From Kluyvera sichuanensis (GTDB lineage Bacteria > Pseudomonadota > Gammaproteobacteria > Enterobacterales > Enterobacteriaceae), in contig NZ_JABBJF010000004.1 in NCBI RefSeq assembly GCF_014218705.1, positions 186,001 to 250,000 on the forward strand: 64,000 bases of DNA, in the 5' to 3' direction. The notes under the pieces were generated by a model. It was given only the letters and a program-made list of their open reading frames with translations. It searched no databases and was not told the DNA's origin. The translations under genes were made by a program, and so were the position numbers. This document shows, piece by piece, positions 1 through 11,229 of the stretch (position 1 is its first letter; the number at the start of each line of letters is the position of its first letter).

Positions 1-326
1 TCTGGCAGCGACTCGGCACCGCTACGGAAGCGTTTAATCAGATTACCCAGCTCGCGGCGGCGTTTTTTATTACGCAGCTGCATCTGGTTAAGCCCATAGA
101 GCAAGGGCTCCCAGCTGCCGCGTCCCGGCGGAGGGGTCATACTTCGGTCGACCCAAAGCCACCAGGAGAGTCGCAGTAAATTCCAGAAATGCCAGATGAG
201 CAGCCCGGTCACCGCCGCCAGTAAAAACCACGGCAGATAACCAAAAATCAGTCCCAGTATCGCGGCCGGGAGACAGCATAACAGCAGCTCCAGCACCAGC
301 CTTTTCCATGACAGCCGTTCCAGCAC
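1..326 (-). CDS. phoR: Phosphate regulon sensor histidine kinase PhoR, N-terminal part
   Basis: Inner-membrane sensor kinase that phosphorylates PhoB when phosphate is scarce. Only the first 108 or so codons are inside the window; the gene runs off the left edge. The product reads [18 protein letters not shown], then a second hydrophobic stretch ([19 protein letters not shown]) and a basic juxtamembrane segment ([16 protein letters not shown]), as in E. coli PhoR. The start is GTG at 324-326, preceded by AGGAG. It lies 21 bp downstream of phoB in the same direction, the usual phoBR operon. The PAS and kinase domains are outside the window. Confidence 0.93.
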   Translation of the reverse strand, partial: MLERLSWKRLVLELLLCCLPAAILGLIFGYLPWFLLAAVTGLLIWHFWNLLRLSWWLWVDRSMTPPPGRGSWEPLLYGLNQMQLRNKKRRRELGNLIKRFRSGAESLP

Positions 327-347
327 GCGTCACACTCCTGTCAAAAA

Positions 348-1037
348 TTAAAAACGGGCAGAGAAACGATAACCCGTGCCGCGAACGGTTTGCACCATGC
401 GGTCATGACCACTGTGTTCCAGCGCCTTACGCAGACGACGAATATGCACGTCGACGGTACGGTCTTCAACATAAACGTTGGTACCCCAAACGTGGTTCAG
501 CAGCTGTTCGCGGCTGTACACGCGCTCCGGGTGCGTCATAAAGAAATGCAACAGCTTAAATTCGGTTGGCCCCATATCCAGCGGGTTTTCACCGGTCATC
601 ACGCGGTGAGAGGTCGGGTCAAGGCTCAGCCCCTGCATCTCAATCACCTCTTCCACTGCCATTGGCGAAATACGGCGCATCACCGCTTTAATGCGGGCGA
701 CCAGCTCTTTTGGCGAGAAAGGTTTGGTGATGTAATCGTCGGCGCCGGTTTCGAGGCCCCGCACGCGGTCTTCTTCTTCACCACGGGCAGTGAGCATCAC
801 TACCGGAATGTCACGCGTCAGCGCTTCACGTTTGATATGCTTAATAAATTGCAGTCCCGAGCCGCCCGGTAACATCCAGTCGAGCAGAATAAGGTCGGGC
901 CAGGGTTCATTCAGTTTGCTGATAGCGGTATCGTAATCTTCTGCTTCCACCGGCTGAAAACCGTTTTGCTCCAGAACGAAACAGACCATCTCGCGGATTG
1001 GCGCTTCATCTTCAACGACCAGAATACGTCTTGCCAT
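348..1037 (-). CDS. phoB: Phosphate regulon response regulator PhoB
   Basis: OmpR-type response regulator, 229 aa as in E. coli. The receiver domain (about 1-120) has the acidic pocket in [10 protein letters not shown], the phospho-acceptor Asp in [10 protein letters not shown], and the conserved Lys in [12 protein letters not shown]. The C-terminal winged helix (about 130-229) ends with [13 protein letters not shown] and VRGTGYRFS. Phosphorylated PhoB binds Pho boxes to activate genes such as phoA. First gene of phoBR, divergent from sbcD. A Pho box lies just upstream, so the gene is autoregulated. Confidence 0.98.
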   Translation of the reverse strand: MARRILVVEDEAPIREMVCFVLEQNGFQPVEAEDYDTAISKLNEPWPDLILLDWMLPGGSGLQFIKHIKREALTRDIPVVMLTARGEEEDRVRGLETGADDYITKPFSPKELVARIKAVMRRISPMAVEEVIEMQGLSLDPTSHRVMTGENPLDMGPTEFKLLHFFMTHPERVYSREQLLNHVWGTNVYVEDRTVDVHIRRLRKALEHSGHDRMVQTVRGTGYRFSARF

Positions 1038-1063
1038 TATTTGCCCTGTTTTTAGACATCAGT

Positions 1064-1113
1064 ATTATATACGGCGTCATTATGCGTCAGATTTATGACA
1101 GATTTATGAAAAA
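1064..1113 (-). promoter_or_regulatory. phoB promoter with Pho box
   Basis: Read on the minus strand, 1113-1088 carries tandem 11-bp units TTTTCATAAAT and CTGTCATAAAT, then CTGACGCATAA, which matches the E. coli phoB Pho box. A -10 hexamer TATAAT lies at 1069-1064. The Pho box takes the place of a -35, as is usual for PhoB-activated promoters. Confidence 0.88.
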
Positions 1114-1228
1114 CATGACCGTTAGATGATCGCGGTTTACCGTTTATGACACACGCAAAACGCGCTCATCGACCTCAACGTAGGCTGATGTTTATAATCA
1201 ACTTTACGCCACTTCTCACGGAACCGCT

Positions 1229-2431
1229 ATGCGCATCATCCACACTTCGGACTGGCACCTTGGCCAGAACTTCTACAGCAAAAGCCGCGCGGCTGAACAT
1301 GACGCGTTCCTGAACTGGCTGCTCACCACCGCCGAACATGAGCAGGTGGATGCTATTATTGTCGCGGGCGATATCTTCGATACCGGCTCCCCGCCAAGCT
1401 ATGCGCGCGAACTGTACAACCGATTTGTGGTCAATTTGCAGCAGACCGGCTGCCATCTGGTGGTGCTGGCGGGCAACCATGACTCCGTGGCAACGCTGAA
1501 TGAATCCCGCGATATTCTCTCATTTCTGAATACCACGGTGATTGCCAGTGCCGGTCATGAGCCCTTTATTCTGAATCACCGCGACGGCACGCCTGGCGCG
1601 GTGTTCTGCCCGGTGCCGTTCCTGCGCCCGCGTGACATTATTACCAGTCAGGCGGGACTCTCCGGCGGCGAAAAAGTCCAACAGGTGCTGGCGAGCATTA
1701 CCGACTATTACCAGCAGCAATACCAGCAGGCTTGTGAACTGCGCGGCGATGCCACGCTGCCGATTATTGCCAGCGGCCATCTGACCACCGTCGGGGCCAG
1801 CAAAAGTGATGCGGTGCGCGACATTTATATTGGCACACTGGACGCTTTTCCGGCGCAAAACTTCCCGCCTGCCGACTATATCGCGCTGGGCCACATCCAC
1901 CGAGCGCAGAAAATCGGCGGCAGCGAGCATATTCGCTACAGCGGTTCGCCTATCGCTCTCAGCTTTGATGAAACCGGCAAAGCCAAAAGCGTCAATCTGG
2001 TGAGCTTCACCGACGGCAAGCTTGCCGACGTCACACCGCTAACCGTCCCCGTAACTCAGCCGCTGGCGGTGATCAAAGGCGATTTTGACGCTATCAGCGC
2101 CCAGCTCGCCGAATGGCGCGATGCCGCCGCAGAGCCGAGCACCTGGGTGGATATTGAAATCACCAGCGACGAATACCTGCATGATATTCAACGTAAAATT
2201 CAGGCCATCACCGATGACCTACCGGTCGACGTGCTGCTGGTGCGCCGTAGCCGCGAACAGCGTCAGCGCATTCTGGCAAGCCTTGAGCGCGAAACCTTGA
2301 GCGAACTGAGCGTCGAAGAGGTATTTCAGCGTCGTCTGGCGCTGGAAACGCTGGAGGAGCCGCAGCAACAGCGCCTGCACGCGCTGTTTAATGACACGCT
2401 CCAGAGCCTTGGCGAAGAGGAACAGCCATGA
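1229..2431 (+). CDS. sbcD: Exonuclease subunit SbcD (Mre11-type nuclease)
   Basis: Nuclease subunit of the SbcCD complex, which cleaves DNA hairpins and double-strand ends in an ATP-dependent way. 400 aa, as in E. coli. The Mn-binding phosphoesterase motifs are in order: SDWHLGQ (D8, H10), AGDIFDTG (D48), AGNHDS (N83, H84), then ASGHLTT and LGHIHRAQ. Its stop codon overlaps the sbcC start by 4 bp (ATGA), implying translational coupling. It diverges from phoB across a 191-bp region. Confidence 0.97.
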   Translation: MRIIHTSDWHLGQNFYSKSRAAEHDAFLNWLLTTAEHEQVDAIIVAGDIFDTGSPPSYARELYNRFVVNLQQTGCHLVVLAGNHDSVATLNESRDILSFLNTTVIASAGHEPFILNHRDGTPGAVFCPVPFLRPRDIITSQAGLSGGEKVQQVLASITDYYQQQYQQACELRGDATLPIIASGHLTTVGASKSDAVRDIYIGTLDAFPAQNFPPADYIALGHIHRAQKIGGSEHIRYSGSPIALSFDETGKAKSVNLVSFTDGKLADVTPLTVPVTQPLAVIKGDFDAISAQLAEWRDAAAEPSTWVDIEITSDEYLHDIQRKIQAITDDLPVDVLLVRRSREQRQRILASLERETLSELSVEEVFQRRLALETLEEPQQQRLHALFNDTLQSLGEEEQP

Positions 2432-5400
2432 AAATTCTCAGCCTGCGTCTGAAAAACCTTAACTCGCTCAAAGGCGAGTGGAAAATCGACTTCACCCAGG
2501 AACCGTTTGCCAGCAACGGTCTGTTTGCTATTACCGGCCCAACCGGCGCGGGGAAAACCACGCTGCTGGACGCCATCTGCCTGGCGCTGTACCACAAGAC
2601 GCCACGCTTAAGTAACGTCTCCCAATCGCAAAACGACCTGATGACCCGCGACACCGCCGAATGTCTTGCGGAAGTCGAGTTCGAGGTTCAGGGCGTGGCC
2701 TATCGCGCCTTCTGGAGCCAGAACCGCGCCCGCAACCAACCGGACGGCAACCTACAGGCGCCGCGCGTCGAACTCGCTCGCTGCGACGACGGGCAAATTC
2801 TGGCGGACAAAATTAAAGACAAACTGGAGATGACCGCCTCGTTGACCGGCCTCGACTACGGTCGTTTTACCCGCTCGATGATGTTGTCTCAGGGCCAGTT
2901 TGCCGCCTTCCTCAACGCTGAACCGAAAGAGCGCGCCGAACTGCTGGAAGAGCTGACCGGCACCGAAATTTACGGCCAGATCTCTGCGCAGGTATTTGAA
3001 AAACATAAACACGCGCGCGGCGAGCTGGAGAAGCTTCAGGCGCAGGCCAGCGGCGTAGTCCTGCTGAACGAAGAGCAGCAGCAGACCCTGACACAGAGTT
3101 TGCAGGCGCTTACTTCTGACGAGCAGCAGTGGCAACAACAGCAGACCGTCGCCGCACTGCATCAGCAGTGGCTCACCCGTCAGCAGGAGCTGGAACAGGA
3201 CGGGAAAACCCACCAGCAGTCGCTTAATACTGCCCACCAGGCGTTGGGAGAAGCGCAGCCACAGCTTGCTGCACTCAACCGGGCGCAGCCTGCGGAAGCG
3301 TTACGCCCGCGCTGGACGCAGCTACAGGAACAGGCCGCCACGGTGGCGAAAACCCACCAGTTAGTAGAGCAAGTAAATACTCGCTTACATGACTCCCGCC
3401 GCCTTCGCGACCGTATCCGAGTGAGCGCTGAGCAGCAGGCCACCACGCTCCAGCAGACCCAAAGCCAGCTTCAGCAGTGGCTGCAGGAAAACGAACACAT
3501 CCAGCAGTGGCTGGGGGAACTGACCGGCTGGCGTAGTGCCTTCACTCAACAGGCCCGTGAACGCGTTCAGCTAGAGACCGCCACACAGCGTCTGGCTGAG
3601 CTGGAAAAACAGCTCGCCCAATTGCCTCCTTCGGCATTGACGCTGACTCAGGAAGAAGTGGCCGGGCAAATTGCCCAGCACGCGGCCAGCCGCCCGCTGC
3701 GCCAGCAGCTAAGCGCACTGCATTCGCAGTTCATACCCCTGCAAACGCGCCGCCAGCAGCTTTTGCACGCACAGCAGCAGCGCCAGCAACAGCTGGAGAC
3801 GCTGACCGCCGGGCTCACCCAGCTCCGTCAGGTCTATAAAGAGAAAAAGCAGCAGCGCGATGACGTCAATGCCATCTGCGAGCTGGAGGCGACGATCGTT
3901 CACCTCAAGGCTGAGCGCGCACGTTTGCAGCCAGGCGCGCCCTGCCCGCTGTGCGGCTCAACCAGCCACCCGGCGCTGGCGGAGTACCAGGCGTTAGCCC
4001 CGGATGCCAACAAAGCCCGCCGCGATGCGCTGGAAAAAGAGGTTGCCCGACTCGCGGAAGAAGGCGCCACGCTGCGCGGTCAGCAGGCCGCGCTGGAAAA
4101 ACAGCAGCAGCTTGAAAATGCAGAGCTGGAGTCGCTTTGTGAGCGAGAGCAAGCACTTACATCACAGTGGCAGACGGTCATTCAGGGGTTGGATATCACG
4201 CTACAGCCCGCTGACGATATCAACGGCTGGCTGGCGGCGCAGGAAGAGGCCGAGCAGCAGCGCTATCACTACAGCCAGCGCCTGACGCTCGACGCGCAAA
4301 TTCGTGAGCTACGCACCCAGTATACCCAGCAGCAGGATGAACTGGCGCAGCGTACCGCTTTGCTTACCCAGACGCTCGCTGGCTTCGGCCTTGCCCTTCC
4401 GCAGCCCGACGAAGCGCACCGCTGGCTGGCTGCCCGTGAAGCGGATACCCAGCGCTGGCAGCAGCAGCAGAAACAGAGTCTGGAGATTCAGCAGCAGCTC
4501 GTGCTGCTCCAACCGCTGCTCGACACCCTTCCTGCGGTGCAAAACCCTGAAGATGCCCATCCGGTGGCGCTCGACGGCTGGCAGCAGGTGCACCATGATT
4601 GCGTGTCGCTGGAGAGCCAGTGGCACACGCTCCAGCAGCAAGAAGCGCAGGAGAAACAACGTCTGCAACAGGCCGAGCAGGCCTTCGACCAGGCGCTGGC
4701 CGAGTCGCACTTTAGCGATCGCCAGGACTTCCTTAGCGCCCTGCTGGACAACGCGGAACGTCTTCGTCTGGAGCAGCTAAAACAGACGCTGGAAACGCAG
4801 CATCAGCAGTGCCAGACGTTAGCGGCACAGGCGCAGGAGGCAATACAACGTCATCTGACTCAGCGCCCGGAAACACTGAGCGAGGCGTTGACGCTGGCAG
4901 ATGCCCAGACGCAGCTCCAGCATATTTCCCGCCAACTGCGTGAAAACAGCGAACGCCAGGGCGAGCTGCGCCAGCAGTTGAAACAGGATGAAGAGAATCG
5001 CCAGCAGCAGCAGTCGTTGTTCCTGGAGATAGAAAAAGCCAGCGCCGCGCTGGAGGACTGGGCGCATCTGAATGCGCTGATTGGCTCTAAAGAGGGCGAT
5101 AAGTTCCGCAAATTTGCCCAGGGGCTGACGCTGGATAATCTGGTGTGGCTCGCCAACGAACAGCTCAGCCGCCTGCACGGTCGCTATCTGCTTCAGCGCA
5201 AGGTCAGCGACGCGCTGGAACTGGAAGTGGTCGATACCTGGCAGGCGGACGCGGTGCGCGATACCCGCACCCTCTCCGGCGGTGAAAGCTTCCTCGTCAG
5301 CCTTTCGCTGGCGCTGGCGCTCTCCGACCTGGTGAGCCATAAAACGCGCATCGACTCTCTGTTCCTCGATGAAGGGTTTGGCACGCTGGATAGCGAAACG

Positions 5401-5568
5401 CTGGACACGGCGCTGGACGCGCTGGATACGCTCAACGCCAGCGGTAAAATCATCGGCGTGATTAGCCACGTAGAGGCGATGAAAGAGCGGATTCCGGTAC
5501 AGATTAAGGTGAAGAAGATTAACGGATTGGGGTATAGCCGATTGGATAAAATGTTTAGCGTGGAGTGA
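2428..5568 (+). CDS. sbcC: Exonuclease subunit SbcC (Rad50-type ATPase)
   Basis: SMC-like ATPase partner of SbcD, 1046 aa. Walker A GPTGAGKT is at 37-44. Two long Gln/Leu/Glu-rich coiled coils flank a zinc hook CPLC at 506-509. The ABC signature LSGGES is at 949-954 and Walker B LFLDEGFG follows, with D981 and E982. All functional motifs are intact. The start ATG overlaps the sbcD stop. In E. coli araJ follows sbcC; here a palindromic repeat and then the convergent mak gene follow directly. Confidence 0.97.
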   Translation: MKILSLRLKNLNSLKGEWKIDFTQEPFASNGLFAITGPTGAGKTTLLDAICLALYHKTPRLSNVSQSQNDLMTRDTAECLAEVEFEVQGVAYRAFWSQNRARNQPDGNLQAPRVELARCDDGQILADKIKDKLEMTASLTGLDYGRFTRSMMLSQGQFAAFLNAEPKERAELLEELTGTEIYGQISAQVFEKHKHARGELEKLQAQASGVVLLNEEQQQTLTQSLQALTSDEQQWQQQQTVAALHQQWLTRQQELEQDGKTHQQSLNTAHQALGEAQPQLAALNRAQPAEALRPRWTQLQEQAATVAKTHQLVEQVNTRLHDSRRLRDRIRVSAEQQATTLQQTQSQLQQWLQENEHIQQWLGELTGWRSAFTQQARERVQLETATQRLAELEKQLAQLPPSALTLTQEEVAGQIAQHAASRPLRQQLSALHSQFIPLQTRRQQLLHAQQQRQQQLETLTAGLTQLRQVYKEKKQQRDDVNAICELEATIVHLKAERARLQPGAPCPLCGSTSHPALAEYQALAPDANKARRDALEKEVARLAEEGATLRGQQAALEKQQQLENAELESLCEREQALTSQWQTVIQGLDITLQPADDINGWLAAQEEAEQQRYHYSQRLTLDAQIRELRTQYTQQQDELAQRTALLTQTLAGFGLALPQPDEAHRWLAAREADTQRWQQQQKQSLEIQQQLVLLQPLLDTLPAVQNPEDAHPVALDGWQQVHHDCVSLESQWHTLQQQEAQEKQRLQQAEQAFDQALAESHFSDRQDFLSALLDNAERLRLEQLKQTLETQHQQCQTLAAQAQEAIQRHLTQRPETLSEALTLADAQTQLQHISRQLRENSERQGELRQQLKQDEENRQQQQSLFLEIEKASAALEDWAHLNALIGSKEGDKFRKFAQGLTLDNLVWLANEQLSRLHGRYLLQRKVSDALELEVVDTWQADAVRDTRTLSGGESFLVSLSLALALSDLVSHKTRIDSLFLDEGFGTLDSETLDTALDALDTLNASGKIIGVISHVEAMKERIPVQIKVKKINGLGYSRLDKMFSVE

Positions 5569-5573
5569 GGTTT

Positions 5574-5662
5574 CCCCTCACCCCGGCCCTCTCCCGGAGG
5601 GAGAGGGTGAAAAGCGATACCGAACGGTTCCCTCTCCCTTTGGGAGAGGGTTAGGGTGAGGG
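5574..5662. repeat. Dispersed CCCTCACCC/CCCTCTCCC palindromic repeat, copy 1
   Basis: Two hairpins (CCCTCTCCC with GGGAGAGGG, twice) are bracketed by CCCTCACCC and GGGTGAGGG, so the whole unit of about 90 bp can also fold end to end. It fills the space between the convergent 3' ends of sbcC and mak and may act as a bidirectional terminator. Related copies are at 28037, 34175 and 43781. Confidence 0.8.
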
Positions 5663-5667
5663 CAACA

Positions 5668-6570
5668 TCACGCTGGCCACAACCACGCCGCCCCACGTAC
5701 CCCGCTGGAATCCCCGTGCAGCGCCTTGCGAATCGGTGTTTCACACTCACCGCCGAATACCCACTCTTTCACCAGCTGCGGTACCGTCTGATACAACCGT
5801 TCAACGTTGCTCATCCCGCCGCCCAGCACAATCACGTCAGGGTCGAGAATATTCACCACGTGCGCCAGCGATTTCGCCAGCCGCTGCTCGTAACGACTCA
5901 GCGCCTGCTCGGCCAGCGCGTCGCCTTCGCTCACTAGCTGCATAATCTCACTGCCTTTTAGTGGATTACCGCTCAGGCGGTGATAATCCGTAGCAAAGCC
6001 GGTACCGGAAATAAAGGTTTCAATACAGCCCTGCTTACCACAATAACAGGGGACTTCCGCCCGGAAGCGCAGCTCGTCGTCGTTCATCCACGGCAGCGGA
6101 TTATGTCCCCACTCGCCCGCCGTACCGTTACCACCGATATGTGCGCGGCCGCCCAACGCCACGCCCGCGCCGCAGCCGGTACCGATAATCACCGCAAACA
6201 CCGTCTGCGCGCCCGCCGCCGCGCCGTCTACCGCTTCAGATACCGCCAGACAGTTTGCATCGTTCGCCAGTCGTACTTCACGATTCAGTCGACGGCTGAG
6301 GTCTTTATCAAACGGCTGGCCGTTAAGCCAGGTAGAGTTAGCGTTTTTTACCACCCCGGTATAGGGCGAAATCGAACCGGGAATCCCCATGCCAACGGTC
6401 CCCGTTTGCCCGGTTGCCTCTTCGGCGAGAGCAACGAGATGCGCAATGTTCTCAATGGTTTGCTGATAGTCACGCGGCGTCGGCAAACGGTGGCGATAAA
6501 GCTGCTCACCCTGGTCGCTTAGCGCAATGACTTCGGTTTTCGTTCCACCCAGATCGATACCAATTCGCAT
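5668..6570 (-). CDS. mak: Fructokinase/mannokinase Mak (ROK family)
   Basis: Cytoplasmic ROK-family sugar kinase that phosphorylates fructose, and mannose less well, using ATP. 300 aa. The N-terminal phosphate-binding motif is [11 protein letters not shown]. The substrate region has NDANC and GTGCGAGV. The ROK zinc motif is [17 protein letters not shown], and the nucleotide-binding tail includes VLGGGMSN. Nearly identical in layout to E. coli Mak (YajF). Divergent from rdgC, convergent with sbcC. Confidence 0.95.
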   Translation of the reverse strand: MRIGIDLGGTKTEVIALSDQGEQLYRHRLPTPRDYQQTIENIAHLVALAEEATGQTGTVGMGIPGSISPYTGVVKNANSTWLNGQPFDKDLSRRLNREVRLANDANCLAVSEAVDGAAAGAQTVFAVIIGTGCGAGVALGGRAHIGGNGTAGEWGHNPLPWMNDDELRFRAEVPCYCGKQGCIETFISGTGFATDYHRLSGNPLKGSEIMQLVSEGDALAEQALSRYEQRLAKSLAHVVNILDPDVIVLGGGMSNVERLYQTVPQLVKEWVFGGECETPIRKALHGDSSGVRGAAWLWPA

Positions 6571-6657
6571 TCATTACTCCTGTTTAAAACAATGCAAGGC
6601 CGAGGACAATTCGTTATCATTGCCCGCTGATTTAACGACAACACCGTGGAAATTATC

Positions 6658-7569
6658 ATGCTGTGGTTCAAAAATTTAATGGTTTATCGTCTCAGCCGCG
6701 ACATCTCCCTGCGCGCGGAAGAGATGGAGAAACAGCTCGCTGAGATGACCTTCACCCCATGCGGCAGCCAGGATATGGCAAAAACCGGCTGGGTACCGCC
6801 GATGGGCTCACACAGCGATGCGCTGACGCACACAGTAAATGGTCAGATCATCATTTGCGCCCGCAAAGAAGAGAAGATCCTGCCCTCTCCGGTGATTAAA
6901 CAAGCGCTGGAAGCGAAGATCCAAAAGCTCGAAGCCGATCAAGGCCGCAAGCTCAAGAAAACCGAAAAAGATTCGCTGAAGGATGAAGTCCTGCACTCTC
7001 TGCTGCCGCGCGCTTTCAGCCGTTTCAGCCAGACGATGATGTGGATCGACACCGTTAACGATCTGATTATGGTTGACTGCGCCAGCGCCAAAAAGGCGGA
7101 AGATACGCTGGCGCTGCTGCGTAAAAGCCTCGGCTCGCTGCCGGTAGTGCCGCTGACGCTGGAAAACCCGATCGAACTGACCCTGACTGAATGGGTACGT
7201 TCTGGATCTGCCGCACAAAGCTTCCAGATTCTGGACGAAGCCGAGCTGAAAGCGATCCTCGAAGACGGCGGCGTGATCCGCGCGAAGAAACAAGATCTGG
7301 TGTGCGATGAGATAGCCTGTCATATCGAAGCCGGCAAGCTGGTGACCAAGCTGGCGCTCGACTGGCAGCAGCGCATTCAGTTTGTGATGTGCGATGACGG
7401 TTCCATCAAGCGTCTGAAGTTCTGTGACGAACTGCGCGATCAGAACGAAGATATCGACCGAGATGATTATGCTCAGCGTTTCGACGCGGACTTTATTCTG
7501 ATGACCGGCGAACTGGCTGCAATGATTAAAAGCCTGGTAGAAGGTTTAGGCGGCGAAGCCCAGCGTTAA
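6658..7569 (+). CDS. rdgC: Recombination-associated protein RdgC
   Basis: Ring-shaped, non-specific DNA-binding dimer that restrains RecA-driven recombination and helps replication-fork maintenance. I place the start at the ATG of [12 protein letters not shown] (6658), giving 303 aa like E. coli RdgC. An in-frame ATG 12 bp upstream (MEII) would add four residues absent from the family. Conserved segments include [29 protein letters not shown] and [12 protein letters not shown]. Ends just before a strong hairpin shared with ppnP. Confidence 0.96.
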   Translation: MLWFKNLMVYRLSRDISLRAEEMEKQLAEMTFTPCGSQDMAKTGWVPPMGSHSDALTHTVNGQIIICARKEEKILPSPVIKQALEAKIQKLEADQGRKLKKTEKDSLKDEVLHSLLPRAFSRFSQTMMWIDTVNDLIMVDCASAKKAEDTLALLRKSLGSLPVVPLTLENPIELTLTEWVRSGSAAQSFQILDEAELKAILEDGGVIRAKKQDLVCDEIACHIEAGKLVTKLALDWQQRIQFVMCDDGSIKRLKFCDELRDQNEDIDRDDYAQRFDADFILMTGELAAMIKSLVEGLGGEAQR

Positions 7570-7576
7570 GCGAGAT

Positions 7577-7606
7577 ATTCCCTTCCTGCCGCAGCAGGAA
7601 GGGAAT
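7577..7606. terminator. Bidirectional terminator between rdgC and ppnP
   Basis: Perfect 13-bp stem ATTCCCTTCCTGC (7577-7589) with GCAGGAAGGGAAT (7594-7606) and a 4-nt loop. It sits 7 bp after the rdgC stop and 3 bp beyond the ppnP stop on the other strand. The symmetric AT ends make it usable from both sides. Confidence 0.8.
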
Positions 7607-7609
7607 AGA

Positions 7610-7912
<303 letters not shown>

Positions 7913-7972
7913 TTATCGTCAAAAGACCAATATAGAGTTGCGAACAGAAGCCTGTCACGCGAAATCATATGC

Positions 7973-8650
7973 TTAACACAATAATTCTGCCGCCAGTCTG
8001 GCCACCAGCACATTCGACAATAGAACCGGCACATCCAGCGCTTTTTGTAACAAGTCGCGGTGACGCTGGTGATAGCTCAACGAGTCGAGTACCAACACGT
8101 CGGCCCCCTGTTCCAGCAGCGAGTTGCCGGCTGAAATCAGATGCTGGTCGGTATCAATATTCGGGTTCGCCAGCGCGTAATAGGGCAAATTGGACAGCAT
8201 CTGCCACTTCTCCTGTTGGGCATCGAGAATCGCTTCAATGGGGACCAATACCCCGACCTGATGTCCCTCGACGATAGAGGCGACCAACGGTGGAATAATA
8301 CGCTGAGGTTCCAGCAGTATCGCATTGCGCGCCACCATGCTGCGTAATTTAAACGTATTCAGTAAAAGAATGACGTCATAGGATTGATTGTCCAGCACCT
8401 CAATGACGGCCTGCAGGCTGTGCTCGACTTTCAGACGGGAAACTTCAACAAACTGGTTATCATTCAACAGAACCAGCAAACGTGCTTCACCGGGTTCTGG
8501 TGCATACTCTTCCATGACTTGCGCACGGCTCATTTTGCCTAACAGGCTAATGTGGGTGATTTGATCTTCCCTGATGTGCTCGGTCAATAGCGGCAATACT
8601 TCACTGACGGGCACCACCCCTATCGTAAGAATCGCCATCGTTGCACTCAT
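7973..8650 (-). CDS. aroM: AroM family protein
   Basis: 225 aa, full-length match to E. coli AroM, encoded near aroL; its biochemical role is unknown. Visible family features are AILTIGVVP at the N-terminus, the central [19 protein letters not shown], and the C-terminal [22 protein letters not shown]. The fold has been compared with Asp/Glu racemases, and I see no more specific clue. In E. coli it follows aroL and yaiA in one transcript. Here yaiA is absent and a 294-bp AT-rich gap with a hairpin separates it from aroL. Confidence 0.92.
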   Translation of the reverse strand: MSATMAILTIGVVPVSEVLPLLTEHIREDQITHISLLGKMSRAQVMEEYAPEPGEARLLVLLNDNQFVEVSRLKVEHSLQAVIEVLDNQSYDVILLLNTFKLRSMVARNAILLEPQRIIPPLVASIVEGHQVGVLVPIEAILDAQQEKWQMLSNLPYYALANPNIDTDQHLISAGNSLLEQGADVLVLDSLSYHQRHRDLLQKALDVPVLLSNVLVARLAAELLC

Positions 8651-8848
8651 GTTATCTACCTTCTGCTTCTCACATGCTCGTTTTACACATAGCCACCTGG
8701 ATGGATGAAAAATACCGCTCAGAAGCGTAGCAGTTCATCCAACGGGTGGAATGTAAAGATTCCAGTTATTTCCAATACTCTCCTGATATGTTTGTATTTT
8801 AACTTTTCTATAACATTAATAATAAGCTAAAAATGTGACTTACGCACA

Positions 8849-8877
8849 ATATAACCACGAAATAAAAGTGGTTATAT
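8849..8877 (-). terminator. Hairpin downstream of aroL
   Basis: Stem ATATAACCAC (8849-8858) with GTGGTTATAT (8868-8877) around a 9-nt A-rich loop, 68 bp past the aroL stop. It could end aroL transcripts before aroM. It lacks a long U tract, so termination is only plausible. Confidence 0.45.
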
Positions 8878-8944
8878 CGGCAGTCAGAAGGAAAACCTGA
8901 GGAGGAGAAAATAAAGAGAGAAAAGAGAGAGCAGACGGGCCCTG

Positions 8945-9469
8945 CTAGCTGGCCGTGGCCAGGTGCAGAGCATCAAGAATCAGCGTGACAACACGTTCTG
9001 GTGCCGCAGAGGCATCAACAACGTAATGAGCGGTTTCACGGTACAGCGCATCTCGCTGCGCCAGTACTTCCGCCACTTCTTCGCTAATCGGTTTACCGGT
9101 CAGCGTCGGGCGCTGGGACTCTTCTGGAAAGGCTTCCAGACGACGCGCCAGAACCGGTACCGGGGCGTTCAAATAGATAACCACACCGTTCTGGCGCATA
9201 AATTCGCGGTTAACGGGTGCAAGAATAATACCGCCGCCCGTTGCCACCACCGTGCTCGGTTGAGTGACTGACATCAATGTTTGAGTCTCGCGTGCGCGAA
9301 ATCCCGCCCAGCCTTCGAGGTCAACAATCTCCGCCACACTCATGCCGGACTGCTGCTGCAACGCCAGGTCAGTATCAACAAAGTGAAAATGGCAGGCATG
9401 GGTAAGCGCTTGACCTATCGTCGTTTTTCCGCAGCCTCGGGCTCCGATAAGAAAAATCGGCTGTGTCAT
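8945..9469 (-). CDS. aroL: Shikimate kinase II AroL
   Basis: Phosphorylates shikimate to shikimate 3-phosphate with ATP, in the common aromatic pathway. 174 aa. Walker A is GARGCGKTT at 8-16, followed by [14 protein letters not shown] (shikimate and Mg-binding Asp), FRARE and the glycine motif ATGGG. The lid includes QRPTLTGKP. Upstream sequence carries TrpR and TyrR sites, so aromatic amino acids should repress it, as for E. coli aroL. Confidence 0.97.
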   Translation of the reverse strand: MTQPIFLIGARGCGKTTIGQALTHACHFHFVDTDLALQQQSGMSVAEIVDLEGWAGFRARETQTLMSVTQPSTVVATGGGIILAPVNREFMRQNGVVIYLNAPVPVLARRLEAFPEESQRPTLTGKPISEEVAEVLAQRDALYRETAHYVVDASAAPERVVTLILDALHLATAS

Positions 9470-9524
9470 GACCTGGAATTCCCCCTGATGACGCGTAAAT
9501 GCGGGATGTGTAGATGATGCGCCA

Positions 9525-9572
9525 ATGATATCACCAAACTAGTACGCAAGTAAGTGTAAACTTTATATTACA
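9525..9572 (-). promoter_or_regulatory. aroL control region: TrpR operator and TyrR box
   Basis: AAACTAGTACGCAAG at 9536-9550 matches half of the trp operator core exactly. TGTAAACTTTATATTACA at 9555-9572 is a TyrR box (TGTAAA-N6-TTTACA, one mismatch). On the minus strand a -10-like TATCAT lies at 9530-9525 and overlaps the TrpR site, where a repressor would block polymerase. The layout resembles the E. coli aroL promoter. Confidence 0.82.
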
Positions 9573-9677
9573 TTCTGATATGACTGGAGACCTGTTTTAC
9601 CGCTACACGCTGCTATAATGCGCAAATTAAGCGTAAAAAAAACATGCCACAAACGTGTCGCTAACAGTACATGAAAG

Positions 9678-9701
9678 TGTCAGGCTTTGACAAGCCAGAC
9701 A
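9678..9701. terminator. Interrupted hairpin downstream of yaiI
   Basis: TGTC-A-GGCTT pairs with AAGCC-A-GACA around a 4-nt loop, 41 bp past the yaiI stop. No U tract follows, so it is a weak or Rho-assisted terminator at best. Confidence 0.35.
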
Positions 9702-9741
9702 TTGCGGCAAAAGGTAGCACATTTATGTGACAGAAATCACG

Positions 9742-10194
9742 TCAGCCGCGTTTGACCGCCAGCAGCCATTTATCCAGCCCAGCGGCAAACTGTTGGCGAT
9801 CGCGCTGGGAGAGCGCCGCAGGCCCGCCAGTCTGAATACCGCTGGAGCGCATGGTGTCCATAAAATCACGCAGGGTTAAGCGCTCTTTGATGGTCGCCTC
9901 GCTGTAGCGTTCACCGCGAGGATTCAGCGCCGCGCCACCCTTTTCTAACACCTCAGCCGCCAGCGGGATATCGGCGGTGATCACCAGATCGCCGGGCTCG
10001 CAGAGGCGAACGATTTCGTTATCGGCCACGTCGAACCCTTTTGGCACCACCATTGCGCGGATAAAACGCGACGGCGGCACGCGCAGATACTGGTTAGCGA
10101 CCAGTACCAGCTCAATCTGCGTGCGGTCTGCGGCGCGAAACAGCACCTCTTTAATCACGTTCGGACAAGCGTCCGCATCAACCCAAATGGTCAT
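9742..10194 (-). CDS. yaiI: UPF0178 (DUF188) protein YaiI
   Basis: 150-aa cytoplasmic protein of the widespread DUF188 family, whose function is not established. It opens with [21 protein letters not shown], has an acidic [22 protein letters not shown] segment and ends in a basic KWLLAVKRG tail. These Asp clusters recall PIN-like nucleases, but that is an inference. The start has a good AGGAG site. It lies between divergent proC and downstream aroL, as in E. coli. Confidence 0.93.
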   Translation of the reverse strand: MTIWVDADACPNVIKEVLFRAADRTQIELVLVANQYLRVPPSRFIRAMVVPKGFDVADNEIVRLCEPGDLVITADIPLAAEVLEKGGAALNPRGERYSEATIKERLTLRDFMDTMRSSGIQTGGPAALSQRDRQQFAAGLDKWLLAVKRG

Positions 10195-10351
10195 CGATAC
10201 TCCTGAGTGAATATTATCGCAAAGCGTGATTATACAGAGAGCCGGGACGCGTACGTAATAATTGCCAGCTGAATGATAAAAGTAGGTTACCCATCGCCGG
10301 GAATCGCCTATAACAGTAAACTACGAAAAAAACAGACAGAGGGAGAGTGAA

Positions 10352-11161
10352 ATGGAGAAGAAGATTGGCTTCATTGGCTGCGGCAACATGGGGAAAGCCA
10401 TTCTTGGTGGCCTGATTGCCAGCGGCCAGGTACTTCCTGGGCAGATTTGGGTCTACACGCCGTCACCGGATAAAGTGGCCGCGCTGCGCGACGAATTCGG
10501 CATTAACGCGGCGCAAAGCCCGCAGGAAGTGGCTCAGGTTGCCGACATCGTCTTTGGTGCCGTGAAGCCGGGCATCATGGTTAAAGTGTTGAGTGATATC
10601 GCCTCGAGCCTGAATAAAGACTCACTGGTAGTGTCCATCGCAGCGGGCGTAACCCTGGAGCAGCTGGCGCGCGCGCTGGGCCACGATCGTAAAATCGTAC
10701 GCGCCATGCCTAATACTCCATCGCTGGTGAATGCCGGGATGACCTCCGTTACCCCGAACGCGCTGGTGACACCGGAAGATATCGCCGATGTGCTGAATAT
10801 TTTCCGCTGCTTTGGTGCGGCTGAAGAGATCGCTGAAGCGATGATCCACCCAGTGGTGGGCGTTAGCGGCTCGGCTCCAGCCTATGTCTTTATGTTTATC
10901 GAAGCGATGGCCGATGCCGCCGTGTTGGGCGGTATGCCACGCGCTCAGGCCTATAAGTTTGCCGCACAGGCGGTCATGGGCTCAGCGAAGATGGTGCTGG
11001 AAACCGGTAAGCATCCGGGTGAGCTGAAGGATATGGTCTGCTCCCCTGGCGGCACCACCATTGAAGCCGTGCGCGTGCTGGAAGAGAAAGGCTTCCGCTC
11101 TGCGGTCATCGAAGCGATGGCCAAATGCATGGAAAAATCAGAGAAGATGAGTAAATCATAA
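10352..11161 (+). CDS. proC: Pyrroline-5-carboxylate reductase ProC
   Basis: Last step of proline biosynthesis: NADPH-dependent reduction of pyrroline-5-carboxylate. 269 aa. An N-terminal Rossmann fold begins IGFIGCGNMGKAI. The family has the conserved MPNTPSLVNAGMT, and the C-terminal helical dimer domain contains GSAPAYVFMFIEA and the signature CSPGGTTIEAV. The ATG is preceded by GGGAGAG. Divergent from yaiI. A strong terminator follows the stop by a few bases. Confidence 0.97.
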   Translation: MEKKIGFIGCGNMGKAILGGLIASGQVLPGQIWVYTPSPDKVAALRDEFGINAAQSPQEVAQVADIVFGAVKPGIMVKVLSDIASSLNKDSLVVSIAAGVTLEQLARALGHDRKIVRAMPNTPSLVNAGMTSVTPNALVTPEDIADVLNIFRCFGAAEEIAEAMIHPVVGVSGSAPAYVFMFIEAMADAAVLGGMPRAQAYKFAAQAVMGSAKMVLETGKHPGELKDMVCSPGGTTIEAVRVLEEKGFRSAVIEAMAKCMEKSEKMSKS

Positions 11162-11165
11162 GTCG

Positions 11166-11195
11166 CAGGCCCGGCATCGCGCCGGGCCTGATTTT
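11166..11195 (+). terminator. proC terminator
   Basis: Perfect 10-bp stem CAGGCCCGGC (11166-11175) and GCCGGGCCTG (11181-11190) with a 5-nt loop, followed by ATTTTC. It starts four bases after the proC stop. Confidence 0.85.
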
Positions 11196-11203
11196 CTTGC
11201 CAT

Positions 11204-11223
11204 AAAAAAAGCGCCCACGGCGC
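11204..11223 (-). terminator. psiF terminator
   Basis: On the minus strand GCGCC-GTG-GGCGC is followed by seven U residues, just beyond the psiF stop. It backs onto the proC terminator, insulating the convergent genes. Confidence 0.85.
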
Positions 11224-11229
11224 CGTTAG

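Noticed and set aside
5193..5750. Long minus-strand frame across the sbcC end and the repeat
   Set aside because: Shadow of sbcC; the remaining part is translated repeat sequence.
9726..9741. TGTGA-N6-TCACG, CRP-like
   Set aside because: It overlaps the 3' end of yaiI and no promoter reading away from it was found nearby.
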